A DNA stretch of 64,000 bases from Pseudomonas rhizosphaerae (GCF_000761155.1 NZ_CP009533.1:4581501-4645500); one strand, 5' to 3'; counted from the stretch's first letter, positions 1 to 8,979 are shown. Notes: generated from the letters alone by a model not told the origin. Translations and numbers: made by a program.

Positions 1-22
1 GTCCGTCGCTCCAGGAGTTCCC

Positions 23-757
23 ATGCGCGTGACCCGTCTTTTCGCCGCCGCAGCCCTTGCGTTGGCCAGCACCTTTGCCGTCGCCGATCCGGCTGCGGAG
101 CAAGCGATTCGCAAGACCCTGCAGACCCTGCAACTGGAAGTGCCTATCGAAAGCGTGGGCGCCAGCCCGCTCAATGGCCTGTACGAGGTCAAGCTCAAGG
201 GCGGTCGCGTACTGTATGCCAGCGCCGACGGTCAGTTCGTCATGCAGGGCTACCTGTTCCAGATCCAGAATGGCAAGCCGGTCAACCTGACCGAGAAGAC
301 CGAGCGGCTGGCCATCGCCAAGACCATCAATGCCATTCCGGTCGCCGATACCGTGGTCTACCCGGCGGTGGGCGAGACCAAGTCGCACATCACCGTGTTC
401 ACCGACACCACCTGCCCGTACTGCCACAAGCTGCATGCCGAAGTCCCCGAGCTCAACCGCATGGGGGTCGAGGTCCGCTACGTGGCGTTCCCGCGCCAGG
501 GTCTGAAATCGGCCGGTGACGAACAGTTGCAGGCGGTATGGTGCTCCAAGGATCGCAAGGCGGCCATGGACAAGATGGTCTCCGGCGATACCATCAAGGC
601 GCCTTCGTGCGTCAACCCGGTCGCCAAGCAGTTCGAGCTGGGCCAGTCGATCGGTGTCAGCGGCACGCCCGCCATCGTGCTGGAGAACGGGCAGGTCATC
701 CCTGGCTACCAGCCGGCGGCGAACGTGGCCAAGCTGGCCCTCGACGCGAAAGGCTGA
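23..757 (+). CDS. dsbC: thiol:disulfide interchange protein DsbC
   Basis: Periplasmic disulfide isomerase of 244 aa. It has a cleavable signal peptide (residues 1 to about 21, ending in AVA), an N-terminal dimerisation domain and a thioredoxin-fold domain. The active site CPYC is at 131-134 and the cis-proline loop SGTPA around 214-217. Cys174 and Cys196 match the position of the structural second disulfide of DsbC. The start at 23 follows an AGGAG ribosome site 8 nt upstream. The length is normal for the family. In pseudomonads dsbC commonly precedes hom, as here. DsbC reshuffles wrong disulfides and is normally kept reduced by DsbD, which is not in this window. Confidence 0.95.
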   Translation: MRVTRLFAAAALALASTFAVADPAAEQAIRKTLQTLQLEVPIESVGASPLNGLYEVKLKGGRVLYASADGQFVMQGYLFQIQNGKPVNLTEKTERLAIAKTINAIPVADTVVYPAVGETKSHITVFTDTTCPYCHKLHAEVPELNRMGVEVRYVAFPRQGLKSAGDEQLQAVWCSKDRKAAMDKMVSGDTIKAPSCVNPVAKQFELGQSIGVSGTPAIVLENGQVIPGYQPAANVAKLALDAKG

Positions 758-781
758 GCGGCACTCGCACGTCATCAATAG

Positions 782-831
782 CCGCAGGTTGAAGGCCTGC
801 GGTCAGTATCACGACCGTCATCTGGGCGGTC
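782..831 (+). other. two short hairpins between dsbC and hom
   Basis: CCGCAGG (782-788) pairs with CCTGCGG (796-802). GACCG (813-817) pairs with CGGTC (827-831). Neither is followed by a T tract, so they are not clear terminators. They lie in what would be the leader of hom and could influence its expression or RNA stability. Only the structure is seen; the role is unknown. Confidence 0.35.
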
Positions 832-850
832 GCTTCATGGGGAGTTCAGA

Positions 851-2155
851 GTGAAACCGGTCAAAGTAGGCATCTGTGGGTTAGGTACCGTCGGTGGCGG
901 CACCTTCAACGTACTTCAGCGCAACGCCGAGGAGATTGCCCGCCGTGCCGGGCGCGGTATTGAAGTGGCGCAGATTGCGATGCGCTCGCCGAACCCCAAC
1001 TGCCAGATTACCGGTACCCCCATTACCAACGATGTCTTCGCAGTGGCCGGCAACCCGGAGATCGATATCGTCATCGAGCTGATCGGTGGCTACACCGTCG
1101 CGCGCGAACTGGTGCTCAAGGCCATCGAGAACGGCAAGCACGTGGTCACCGCCAACAAGGCGCTGATTGCCGTGCACGGCAACGAGATCTTCGCCAAGGC
1201 GCGGGAGAAGGGCGTGATCGTCGCGTTCGAAGCCGCCGTTGCCGGTGGCATCCCGGTGATCAAGGCGATCCGTGAAGGCCTGTCGGCCAACCGTATCAAC
1301 TGGGTCGCGGGCATCATCAACGGCACGGGCAATTTCATCCTCACGGAAATGCGCGAGAAGGGCCGTACCTTCGAAGACGTCCTGGCCGAAGCGCAGACAC
1401 TGGGCTATGCCGAAGCCGATCCGACCTTCGACGTGGAAGGCATCGATGCGGCGCACAAACTGACGATTCTGGCGTCCATCGCCTTCGGCATCCCGTTGCA
1501 GTTCGACAAGGCCTACACCGAAGGCATCACCCGCCTGACCACGGCCGACGTCAACTATGCCGAAGCCCTGGGCTACCGCATCAAGCACCTGGGCGTGGCG
1601 CGCAGCACCGAGCGCGGCATCGAGCTGCGGGTCCACCCGACGTTGATCCCGGCCGACCGCCTGATCGCCAACGTCAACGGCGTGATGAATGCGGTGATGG
1701 TCAACGGCGATGCGGCCGGTTCCACCCTGTTCTACGGTGCCGGTGCTGGCATGGAGCCCACCGCCTCGAGCGTGGTCGCCGACCTGGTCGACGTGGTTCG
1801 CGCCATGACCTCGGACCCGGAGAACCGTGTGCCGCACCTGGCCTTTCAGCCAGACTCGCTGTCTGCCCACCCGATCCTGCCGATCGAAGCGTGCGAAAGT
1901 GCCTATTACCTGCGCATCCAGGCCAAGGATCATCCGGGCGTGCTGGCACAGGTAGCAAGCATCCTGTCCGAGCGCGGTATCAACATCGAGTCGATCATGC
2001 AGAAAGAGGTCGAGGAGCACGACGGCCTGGTGCCGATGATCCTGCTGACCCACCGTGTCGTCGAACGGCACATCAATGATGCCATCAAGGCGCTGGAAGC
2101 CTTGCAGGGCGTGGTCGGGCCGGTTGTGCGCATCCGTGTCGAGCATTTGAACTAA
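851..2155 (+). CDS. hom: homoserine dehydrogenase
   Basis: Monofunctional NAD(P)-dependent homoserine dehydrogenase (434 aa). It reduces aspartate semialdehyde to homoserine on the way to threonine and methionine. The Rossmann signature GLGTVGGG is at residues 10-17. The central catalytic region includes AGGIPVIKAIREGL and INGTGN. A C-terminal ACT domain (about residues 353-428, with DHPGVLAQVASIL) fits allosteric control by threonine. The start codon is GTG at 851, preceded by a GGGGAG ribosome site at 838-843. thrC follows after 25 nt, so the two are probably co-transcribed. Confidence 0.96.
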   Translation: MKPVKVGICGLGTVGGGTFNVLQRNAEEIARRAGRGIEVAQIAMRSPNPNCQITGTPITNDVFAVAGNPEIDIVIELIGGYTVARELVLKAIENGKHVVTANKALIAVHGNEIFAKAREKGVIVAFEAAVAGGIPVIKAIREGLSANRINWVAGIINGTGNFILTEMREKGRTFEDVLAEAQTLGYAEADPTFDVEGIDAAHKLTILASIAFGIPLQFDKAYTEGITRLTTADVNYAEALGYRIKHLGVARSTERGIELRVHPTLIPADRLIANVNGVMNAVMVNGDAAGSTLFYGAGAGMEPTASSVVADLVDVVRAMTSDPENRVPHLAFQPDSLSAHPILPIEACESAYYLRIQAKDHPGVLAQVASILSERGINIESIMQKEVEEHDGLVPMILLTHRVVERHINDAIKALEALQGVVGPVVRIRVEHLN

Positions 2156-2180
2156 GCGGCAGCTGCCAGAGGAATTCGCA

Positions 2181-3590
2181 ATGCGTTATATCAGTACGCG
2201 CGGTCAGGCCCCGGCCCTGAACTTCGAAGAGGTCCTGCTCGCTGGCCTGGCCAGCGACGGTGGCCTGTATGTGCCAGAAAATCTGCCGCGTTTCACCCAG
2301 GAAGAAATCGCTTCCTGGGCAGGCCTGCCTTACCACGAGCTGGCGTTCCGGGTAATGCGCCCGTTCGTCACCGGCAGCATCCCGGACGCCGACTTCAAGA
2401 AGATTCTCGAGGACACCTACGCAGTCTTCGCCCACGCTTCGATCGCCCCTTTGCGCCAATTGGGTGGCAATGAGTGGGTGATGGAGCTGTTCCACGGACC
2501 GACCCTGGCGTTCAAGGACTTTGCCTTGCAGTTGCTGGGCCGTCTGCTCGACTATGTCCTGGCCAAGCGTGGCCAGCGCGTGGTCATCATCGGCGCCACC
2601 AGTGGCGACACTGGGTCGGCGGCGATCGAAGGCTGCAAGCACTGCGAGAACGTCGACATCTTCATCCTGCATCCGCACGAGCGCGTCTCGGCGGTGCAGC
2701 GTCGGCAGATGACCACGATCGCCGGCGACAACGTGCACAACATCGCCATCGAAGGCAACTTCGACGACTGCCAGGAAATGGTCAAGAACAGTTTCGCCGA
2801 CCAGAGCTTCCTCAAGGGCACGCCGCTGGTGGCGGTGAACTCGATCAACTGGGCGCGGATCATGGCCCAGATCGTCTACTACTTCCATGCTGCGCTGCAG
2901 TTGGGCGGGCCAGCGCGTTCGGTCGCCTTCTCGGTGCCAACCGGCAACTTCGGCGATATCTTCGCCGGTTACCTGGCACGCAACATGGGCCTGCCGATCA
3001 ACCAGTTGGTGGTGGCCACCAACCGCAACGACATCCTGCACCGCTTCATGAGCGGCAACCAGTACGTCAAGGAAACCCTGCACGCGACGTTGTCGCCGTC
3101 GATGGACATCATGGTATCGTCTAACTTCGAGCGCCTGCTGTTCGACCTGCATGGCCGCAACGGTGCGGCCATCGCCGGCCTGATGGACAACTTCCGCCAA
3201 GGCGGCGGTTTCAGCGTCGAGCAGGAGCGCTGGACCGAGGCCCGCAAGCTGTTCGACTCGCTGGCGGTCAGCGACGAGCAGACCTGCGAGACCATCGCCC
3301 AGGTGTTCGCCGATTGCGGCGAAGTCCTCGACCCGCATACGGCCATCGGCGTGCGCGCGGCCCGCGAGTGCCGTCGAAGCCTGGACACGCCCATGGTCGT
3401 GCTGGGTACCGCGCATCCGGTCAAGTTCCCCGAAGCGGTGCAGAAGGCCGGTGTGGGCAAGGCGCTGGAGCTGCCCCCGCACCTGGTCGATCTGTTCGAG
3501 CGCGAAGAGAAATGCACCGTGCTGCCCAACGATCTTTCGGCCGTACAAGCCTTCGTCAGCCAGCACGGTAACCGTGGCAAGCCGCTGTGA
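2181..3590 (+). CDS. thrC: threonine synthase
   Basis: PLP enzyme (469 aa) that converts O-phosphohomoserine to threonine. The PLP lysine lies in TLAFKDF (Lys112) and the phosphate-binding loop is SGDTGSAA (141-148). The N-terminal YISTRG..P motif is typical of the bacterial long-form class. The start at 2181 has an AGAGGA ribosome site at about 2168-2173. It is the last gene of the hom-thrC unit and is followed 37 nt later by a strong terminator. The homoserine kinase needed between Hom and ThrC is not in this window; in pseudomonads thrB is encoded elsewhere. Confidence 0.96.
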   Translation: MRYISTRGQAPALNFEEVLLAGLASDGGLYVPENLPRFTQEEIASWAGLPYHELAFRVMRPFVTGSIPDADFKKILEDTYAVFAHASIAPLRQLGGNEWVMELFHGPTLAFKDFALQLLGRLLDYVLAKRGQRVVIIGATSGDTGSAAIEGCKHCENVDIFILHPHERVSAVQRRQMTTIAGDNVHNIAIEGNFDDCQEMVKNSFADQSFLKGTPLVAVNSINWARIMAQIVYYFHAALQLGGPARSVAFSVPTGNFGDIFAGYLARNMGLPINQLVVATNRNDILHRFMSGNQYVKETLHATLSPSMDIMVSSNFERLLFDLHGRNGAAIAGLMDNFRQGGGFSVEQERWTEARKLFDSLAVSDEQTCETIAQVFADCGEVLDPHTAIGVRAARECRRSLDTPMVVLGTAHPVKFPEAVQKAGVGKALELPPHLVDLFEREEKCTVLPNDLSAVQAFVSQHGNRGKPL

Positions 3591-3627
3591 CGGCAGGCGG
3601 CATCGCGGCTGACGCGATCTGAAACAC

Positions 3628-3660
3628 ATAAAGCCCGCGCGATGCGGGCTTTATGCTTTT
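3628..3660 (+). terminator. intrinsic terminator of hom-thrC
   Basis: Perfect 11-bp stem ATAAAGCCCGC (3628-3638) / GCGGGCTTTAT (3644-3654) with a 5-nt loop, then GCTTTTT. It sits 37 nt after the thrC stop and just upstream of the kinase gene. Confidence 0.9.
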
Positions 3661-3724
3661 TACAGTGCCAAGCTTATGCAACTTTTTCCCAGGCCCTTTT
3701 GGCCCGCAGGCAAGGATGCACGGC

Positions 3725-6700
3725 ATGAAACCCATACGGACCTCGTTTTTCACGCTCGCGGGGGTAACGGCGTGGATGGCGGGGCCTTTCATGGGAGTGT
3801 TCATGGGGCTCACAGTGGGCGTTTCCAGCGTATTGCCCGGTTCGGCAATGGCTACCCAGAGCCTGCCCTTCGCGCTTGTCGCACCTTTCGCACAGCTTTC
3901 CCCTCTGCCGCTCTCGAGCAGCGAACGGCAATGGCTGAAGCGCCACGGCACGCTCAGGGTCGGTGTTTCGCTGGCCGATCACGAACCCATCGACATCACC
4001 AGCGATCGCAACCGCTATCAAGGCGTGAGCGCCGACTACTTGAGCCTGATCGGCAGCCGCCTGGGGGTCGAGCTTCGCGTGTTGGGCTTCGCCCAGCGCA
4101 GCGAGGCGGTGCAGGCGCTCAAGGATGGCGAAATCGACCTGCTGACCAGCGCCAATGCGTTCGAGCAGGCCATCGACGGCCTGGCGTTTTCCAAGGAATA
4201 CATGCCCGACCGCGGCGTCATCGTGCGCCGCGCGGGCGGCCGGCAGGAAGGCGGCCTGGCCGGTGAGAAGGTCGCTCTGGTAGAAGGCTATGCGGACGAT
4301 GCCACGGTGCAGCGGGTCTATCCCGAAAGCCGCATCGTCATGGCACCCAGCCTTAGCAGTGGCCTGCAGGCGCTGCATCAGGGGGATGTCGATGCCATGA
4401 TCAGCAACGAGGTGATCGTGCGTGCCTACAACGCCCTGCGTCCCTACCTGGCGCTGGACATCGTCGGCCCGAGCGGTCTGCCACCGGTGGGCTACACCAT
4501 CGCCAGCCGCCAGGCCGATCCGGTGCTGGGACAGATGGTCGAACGGGCGTTGGCCAGCATCGACGAGAGCTTGCGTCGCGAGATCCTTACTCGCTGGACC
4601 ACTGGCCTTGGGTCGGAAATTGGCCACCATCGGGTCCCGCTGGAGCCCGCCGAGCAAGCCTGGATCGCCCGACATCGCCAGGTGCGTGTGGTCGCGACGC
4701 AATATCCGCCCTATCTGTACCGTGACCGGCAAGGCAACTGGGTAGGGCTGAACAGCGAAGTGCTGGCAACACTGTCACACATGACCGGATTGCAGTTCGT
4801 CTACCTGCCTTCCAATTCCATGGCCCAGAGCCTGGACATGCTCAAGCATGGCCAGGCCGACATGAACACCACGCTTTCGGAAACGCCGGAGCGCAAGGCG
4901 TTCCTGAGTTTCAGCCATTCCTTCGGTGGCCAGGGCTGGGTCTTCATCGTTCGTGCCGAGGATCTGCCCATCGGGCATCTGGACGAACTGGCCGGCAAGG
5001 TCCTGGCCATTCCAGCCGAGCACGCATTGGAAAGCGCGATCCGCAGCCAGTACCCGCACATCAAGCTGCGCCTGGTCAGCACCTACGACAAGGCCCGCGA
5101 ACTGGTGGCCAGCGGTGAGGCGGATGCGACCATCGACAGTGAAGTGGGTGCCTATCGCGCGGTAGGCCGTTATCCGCCCGGCGTGCTCAAAGTGGGCCGC
5201 AACGTCGACGGCGAATGGTCACCCGACCGCTTCGCCATTCGTGCCTCCGAACCCGAACTCACAGCCATCATCAACAAAGCCCTGGAGGCGTACCCGGTAG
5301 CGGAGCTGCGCGCAGCGCGGCTGAAGTGGCTGGGTGCGGTGGTGCCGCCGGAGCCCATGTGGCAACGCATTGCCACCTGGGTCTATTGGCTGCTGGCAGC
5401 AGCCCTTGTGCTGGGCGCCGTGTCACTGTTGTGGAGTGGCCGACTCAAGGTGCAGATCCGTCAACGGCTCAAGGCCGAGCAGGCGCTCAACGACCAGTTG
5501 GCGTTCCAGCACGCCTTGCTCGATGGCATTCCCAGTCCCATCTACGTTCGCGACCTGCAGGCGCGGCTGTTGTCCTGCAACAAGAGTTACGAGCAGAGCT
5601 TTGCCACGTCCCTGCGGGACATCCAGGGGCGCACGTTGCAGGAACTCGCCGTGGTCAATGCGGACGAGGCCGAGCAGATGCATCGCGACTATCTCAAGCT
5701 GCTGGACGATCAGCAGCCGGTCTCGGCCGACCGGCAGATCCAGATGCATGGCCGCAAGGTCCACGCCTGGCAATGGATCGTGCCGTTCTACAATGCCGAG
5801 GGGCAGTTGCAAGGACTGCTGGGCGGATGGATCGATATCTCCGAGCGCAAGCGCCTGGAAGATCAACTGGTCGAAGCCCGGCACATTGCCGAACAGGCCA
5901 ACCAGGCCAAGAGCGTTTTTCTGGCGACCATGAGCCATGAGATTCGCACGCCCATGGCGGCAATCATCGGCCTGCTCGAACTGGAGCGTGAACGGCGCAA
6001 GCGTGACGACCAACCGGTTTCCGACGCCCTTGAAGTGGCCTGGCAGTCGGCGCAGGAACTCATCGCTTTGATCGGCGACAGCCTGGACCTGGCGAAGATC
6101 GAGTCGGGCAGCATGCAGCTGGCCGAACAGGTGACCGAGGTGAAGCCGTTCTTCGAAGGCATGCTTCGCCTGTTCTCGGCCCAGGCGCAGCGCAAGGGCG
6201 TCGCGCTGAACCTCGACATCGCGCCCGCCGTGGCCAGCGCATTGTGGTTCGACCCGTTGCGGTTGCGGCAGGTGGTTCACAATCTGCTTGGCAATGCGCT
6301 GAAGTTCACCCGCCGCGGCAGCGTGAGCCTGGCGGTCGACGCGCAGCCGCTCGACCCAGGCCAGTGGCGGCTGAGCGTTGTCGTCAGTGACACCGGTGCG
6401 GGCATGACCTCCACTCAACGGGCCAGGCTGTTCAAGCCGTTCGTCCAGGGTGGCGTGGACCTGCAGCAGGAATCCGTCGGAACCGGCCTGGGGTTGACCA
6501 TCTGCAAGCAGATGGTCCAGTTGATGGGCGGCACGATCGACCTGCAAAGCACTGAAGGCGTCGGTACGCGGGTCGAAGTGCAGATCGATGTTCGGCACGC
6601 GCTTGGGCACGAGGCCGCTGAGCCGATCGTGCAGGCAAGGCCCGCCAGTGCCGGGCTGGACATACTGGTGGTGGACGATCTGTCGGCCAATCGGATGGTG

Positions 6701-7063
6701 CTGACCCAGCAGTTGCAGTTCCTCGGGCATCGGGTACAGGACGCCAGCGACGGCGTGGCGGCACTGGCTGCGTGGCAGGCCAGGCATTTCGACCTGGTGC
6801 TCACCGACTGCAACATGCCGGGCATGAACGGCCATGTCTTGTGCCGAGCCATTCGCCAGGACGAAGCGGAATCCGATGCGCCTCCGGTCAGGATTATCGG
6901 CTGCACCGCCAATGCGATGCAGGACGAGCGCCTGCGCTGTATCGAGGCGGGTATGGATGAACTGCTGGTCAAACCGATAGCGCTGGACAAGCTGGCGCAG
7001 ATCATTGCCGACATCTCGGCCCAGGCGCGTGGGGCAAGATCATCAGGTCGGCGGCCGAAATAG
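3725..7063 (+). CDS. BvgS/EvgS-like hybrid sensor histidine kinase (two periplasmic PBP domains, PAS, HisKA, HATPase, receiver)
   Basis: Large hybrid kinase, 1112 aa from the chosen start. Domain order: signal segment, two tandem periplasmic SBP_bac_3 (Venus flytrap) domains (about 74-296 and 319-536), one transmembrane helix (about 550-571), PAS (about 595-705), HisKA with MSHEIRTP (His738), HATPase with DTGAGM and GTGLGL boxes, and a C-terminal receiver with VVDD and Asp1028 in TDCNMPG. BvgS and EvgS normally end in an HPt domain. Here the protein stops about 20 residues after the receiver, so the relay must use an outside HPt or skip it. The start at 3725 has AAGGA at 3712-3716; an ATG at 3653 lies inside the upstream terminator and is less likely. 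The adjacent receiver gene and the LuxR regulator at 7687-8349 are the likely partners. The ligand is unknown. Confidence 0.88.
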   Translation: MKPIRTSFFTLAGVTAWMAGPFMGVFMGLTVGVSSVLPGSAMATQSLPFALVAPFAQLSPLPLSSSERQWLKRHGTLRVGVSLADHEPIDITSDRNRYQGVSADYLSLIGSRLGVELRVLGFAQRSEAVQALKDGEIDLLTSANAFEQAIDGLAFSKEYMPDRGVIVRRAGGRQEGGLAGEKVALVEGYADDATVQRVYPESRIVMAPSLSSGLQALHQGDVDAMISNEVIVRAYNALRPYLALDIVGPSGLPPVGYTIASRQADPVLGQMVERALASIDESLRREILTRWTTGLGSEIGHHRVPLEPAEQAWIARHRQVRVVATQYPPYLYRDRQGNWVGLNSEVLATLSHMTGLQFVYLPSNSMAQSLDMLKHGQADMNTTLSETPERKAFLSFSHSFGGQGWVFIVRAEDLPIGHLDELAGKVLAIPAEHALESAIRSQYPHIKLRLVSTYDKARELVASGEADATIDSEVGAYRAVGRYPPGVLKVGRNVDGEWSPDRFAIRASEPELTAIINKALEAYPVAELRAARLKWLGAVVPPEPMWQRIATWVYWLLAAALVLGAVSLLWSGRLKVQIRQRLKAEQALNDQLAFQHALLDGIPSPIYVRDLQARLLSCNKSYEQSFATSLRDIQGRTLQELAVVNADEAEQMHRDYLKLLDDQQPVSADRQIQMHGRKVHAWQWIVPFYNAEGQLQGLLGGWIDISERKRLEDQLVEARHIAEQANQAKSVFLATMSHEIRTPMAAIIGLLELERERRKRDDQPVSDALEVAWQSAQELIALIGDSLDLAKIESGSMQLAEQVTEVKPFFEGMLRLFSAQAQRKGVALNLDIAPAVASALWFDPLRLRQVVHNLLGNALKFTRRGSVSLAVDAQPLDPGQWRLSVVVSDTGAGMTSTQRARLFKPFVQGGVDLQQESVGTGLGLTICKQMVQLMGGTIDLQSTEGVGTRVEVQIDVRHALGHEAAEPIVQARPASAGLDILVVDDLSANRMVLTQQLQFLGHRVQDASDGVAALAAWQARHFDLVLTDCNMPGMNGHVLCRAIRQDEAESDAPPVRIIGCTANAMQDERLRCIEAGMDELLVKPIALDKLAQIIADISAQARGARSSGRRPK

Positions 7064-7092
7064 CCTGCTACTCGGAAAATTCCCCGGAAATT

Positions 7093-7106
7093 TAGGACTT
7101 GTCCTA
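7093..7106. promoter_or_regulatory. palindrome TAGGAC-TT-GTCCTA, candidate response-regulator operator
   Basis: Perfect 6-bp inverted repeat with a 2-nt centre in the 117-nt gap between the kinase and the receiver gene, 75 nt before the receiver ATG. Its size and symmetry suit a dimeric LuxR-type regulator. No experimental link is known to me; function is inferred from position. Confidence 0.4.
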
Positions 7107-7180
7107 TCCCAGGCGTCCCGTTAGCCCTTTAAAGTGCCGGTCAATGCGCAGCCCGATGCGCTCACTCGAGGGTTTCATTC

Positions 7181-7648
7181 ATGCGTTCGCTCAAAGTCCT
7201 GGTACTGGAAGACATTCCGTACCAGTTGATCGTCATGCATCAGGTGCTCAATGCGTGTGGCGTATTCGATGTCCTGACCGCCCAGAGCTTCAATGCGGCG
7301 TGCCTCTCGCTGGAAAAGCGCCAGGGCGTCGACATCGTCATTTGCGACATGACCGTGGCCGGCCTGGACATGGGTGAGCTGGTCGGGCACCTGGCGGCGA
7401 CCGGGTTGGCACGGGCGCTGGTCATCTACAGCAACGGGTCGCGGCCGGTCGAACCGTTGACGGCACTGGCCCGGCAGCATCGCTTGCCCCTGCTGGGCGT
7501 GCTGCATACGCCGGTATCGGCCGCTGCGGTCCATGGGTTGTTGCAGGACTATCAGCACAGAAAGAACGTACAGGCCTTGCTTCCTTTGCCTGAGGTGCAT
7601 GAGATCAGTTATTTCGAAGGCACCTGGCCAGTGGCTTTGCGCCCCTAA
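7181..7648 (+). CDS. stand-alone response-regulator receiver protein (degenerate)
   Basis: A 155-aa protein consisting essentially of one receiver domain (about 4-125) with a short tail and no output domain. Acidic residues Glu10-Asp11 and the phosphoacceptor candidate Asp56 (VICDMTVAG) are present. The conserved switch lysine (normally a K-P pair after beta-5) is missing: the segment reads VLHTPVS, with Thr before the Pro. The domain resembles the receiver of RocR-type proteins but has no EAL. ATG 7181 follows a GAGGG ribosome site. It lies 117 nt downstream of the hybrid kinase, in the same orientation, so it is a likely partner, phosphate sink or connector. Confidence 0.75.
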   Translation: MRSLKVLVLEDIPYQLIVMHQVLNACGVFDVLTAQSFNAACLSLEKRQGVDIVICDMTVAGLDMGELVGHLAATGLARALVIYSNGSRPVEPLTALARQHRLPLLGVLHTPVSAAAVHGLLQDYQHRKNVQALLPLPEVHEISYFEGTWPVALRP

Positions 7649-7686
7649 CGGCTGCAGCCGACGTTTTCAGGCCCACTGCGCCATGT

Positions 7687-8349
7687 TCATTTCAGCCCGT
7701 GGGCCTGCAGGTAGATGTACAGCGCGGCATCGTTGCCGATGCCCAGCTTGCGCATGGCGCTGACCTTCTGCGCGCTGATCGTCTGCTTGCTGCGGTTGAG
7801 CTGGGCCGCGATGTCGTTGACCGAGAGGCCTTGAGCAAGCAGTCGGGTTATTTCAAGCTCGCGCGGCGACAGGTCGGCATGACCGGTGGTCTGCCTGGCA
7901 TGGGGATCACCCGGCAGCGCCAGGATGCTCTTCACCGATTGCGCCACGAAGGGCTTGTTGCGCTTGAGGCTGGCGATCGCGGTCGGCAGTTCGTTGACCA
8001 GGCTGGCCTTGCCCAACAGGCCCGCCACCCCCAGGTTCAGAATCGAGCGCAGCAGGCCGGGGTTGGTCAGCATGGTCACTACCAGCACGGGCAGCTTTGG
8101 CCAATGCCGACGCACATAAGCGATCAGCCGCAGGCCATCACCCTGTTCCCTGGAAGGCATCATGAAATCGGTGATCAACAAGCCGCATTCGGTTTCGCCG
8201 AGGCAGCGCGTCAGTTCCTGCGGCGAGGAGGCTTCGGCCACCACTCGCAAGCCAGGGTCTCGTTCCAGTACGGCGCGTAGACCAATGCGAAAGATCGGGT
8301 GGTCATCGGCCAGCACGATCCGCAGGGGGGCGATCAGTGGGTCGGTCAA
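7687..8349 (-). CDS. LuxR/NarL-family response regulator (BvgA/EvgA-like)
   Basis: Two-domain response regulator. The receiver has Asp15-Asp16, phosphoacceptor Asp61 (LITDFMMPS) and Lys114 (LLGKAS). The C-terminal LuxR HTH (about 160-217) contains LSPRELEITRLLAQGLSVNDIAAQLNRS in two adjoining motifs. I chose a TTG start at 8349 because a GGAG ribosome site lies 6 nt before it and the protein then begins just before the receiver. An ATG farther upstream would add about 36 residues of unlikely sequence. It is convergent with the orphan receiver gene, with 38 nt between the two stops. It is the natural DNA-binding partner for the hybrid kinase. Confidence 0.85.
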   Translation of the reverse strand: MTDPLIAPLRIVLADDHPIFRIGLRAVLERDPGLRVVAEASSPQELTRCLGETECGLLITDFMMPSREQGDGLRLIAYVRRHWPKLPVLVVTMLTNPGLLRSILNLGVAGLLGKASLVNELPTAIASLKRNKPFVAQSVKSILALPGDPHARQTTGHADLSPRELEITRLLAQGLSVNDIAAQLNRSKQTISAQKVSAMRKLGIGNDAALYIYLQAHGLK

Positions 8350-8600
8350 GGCGGGCTCCGGTGACGGGCGAATCAGGCGATGAATTCTGGCACAGCTGTG
8401 GTCTGTTCCTGATCTGTTTTGTAGTCCATTTCTGGCCATGCAGCCACTAAACCGCACAATCAGAAAAGTCCCACATTCGTGATGTCATATTTCGCAGGCA
8501 CCTTCGGAAATAGTCTGACATGGCTTGCCCAGAACTTTTGTCGCAGGGGAGGGGTCAGTGTCATGCACCTTAAGAATTCGAACAGAAGAGTGGTGATGCG

Positions 8601-8891
8601 ATGAAGAATATCAGCCTGTTGCTCAATGAAGCCCTGACACCGTATCGCGTGACTCTTGAAGGCCAGGATAGCCTTGGCAATTGCCAAGTAGTGGTCATGA
8701 ACGCTGCCGGAAGTGTGGTGACCAAGCGTTCGGTCAACCGCAATCAATTCGAAGATTTGCGCTCCTTTACCGATGTGGTCGATGGCCTGCATCGTGATCT
8801 GCTGGTTGCCGAGGGGCGATTGGAACCGTCGATGATCGCTGCGTTGCGCAACGTTTCGCAAAGCGCCGGATTCAGCCACGCGTTGGTCTGA
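8601..8891 (+). CDS. small DUF3509-like protein
   Basis: A 96-aa soluble protein with no signal peptide or membrane segment. The pattern is a basic, hydrophobic N terminus (MKNISLLLNEAL), a beta-rich middle with VVVMNAAGSVVTKR, then DVVDGLHRDLLVAEGRLEP. This resembles the Pseudomonas DUF3509 family as I remember it. The function of that family is not known to me. It is divergent from the LuxR regulator across a 251-nt gap, which must hold promoters for both; I could not fix clear -35/-10 elements there. Confidence 0.65.
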   Translation: MKNISLLLNEALTPYRVTLEGQDSLGNCQVVVMNAAGSVVTKRSVNRNQFEDLRSFTDVVDGLHRDLLVAEGRLEPSMIAALRNVSQSAGFSHALV

Positions 8892-8914
8892 GTCGCACGT
8901 CCACGAGCTTGACT

Positions 8915-8962
8915 CCGCAGTGACCCGTCGTGAGCTTCCTGCTCTTGAAAGGCTCACTGCGG
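8915..8962. other. inverted repeat between convergent genes
   Basis: CCGCAGTGA (8915-8923) pairs perfectly with TCACTGCGG (8954-8962) across a 30-nt loop. It lies in the 88-nt gap between the DUF3509-like gene and the convergent solute-binding-like gene. There is no T tract, so a terminator role is only possible. Confidence 0.3.
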
Positions 8963-8979
8963 TGTAACCGCCTTGCATC

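Noticed and set aside
881..2146. Long antisense reading frame (421 codons) opposite hom
   Set aside because: High-GC shadow: the sense strand has clear homoserine dehydrogenase motifs and the antisense product has no recognisable domain.
8460..8978. 172-codon minus-strand frame over the DUF3509-like gene
   Set aside because: No motif and antisense to a better-supported small gene; it also runs into the intergenic inverted repeat.
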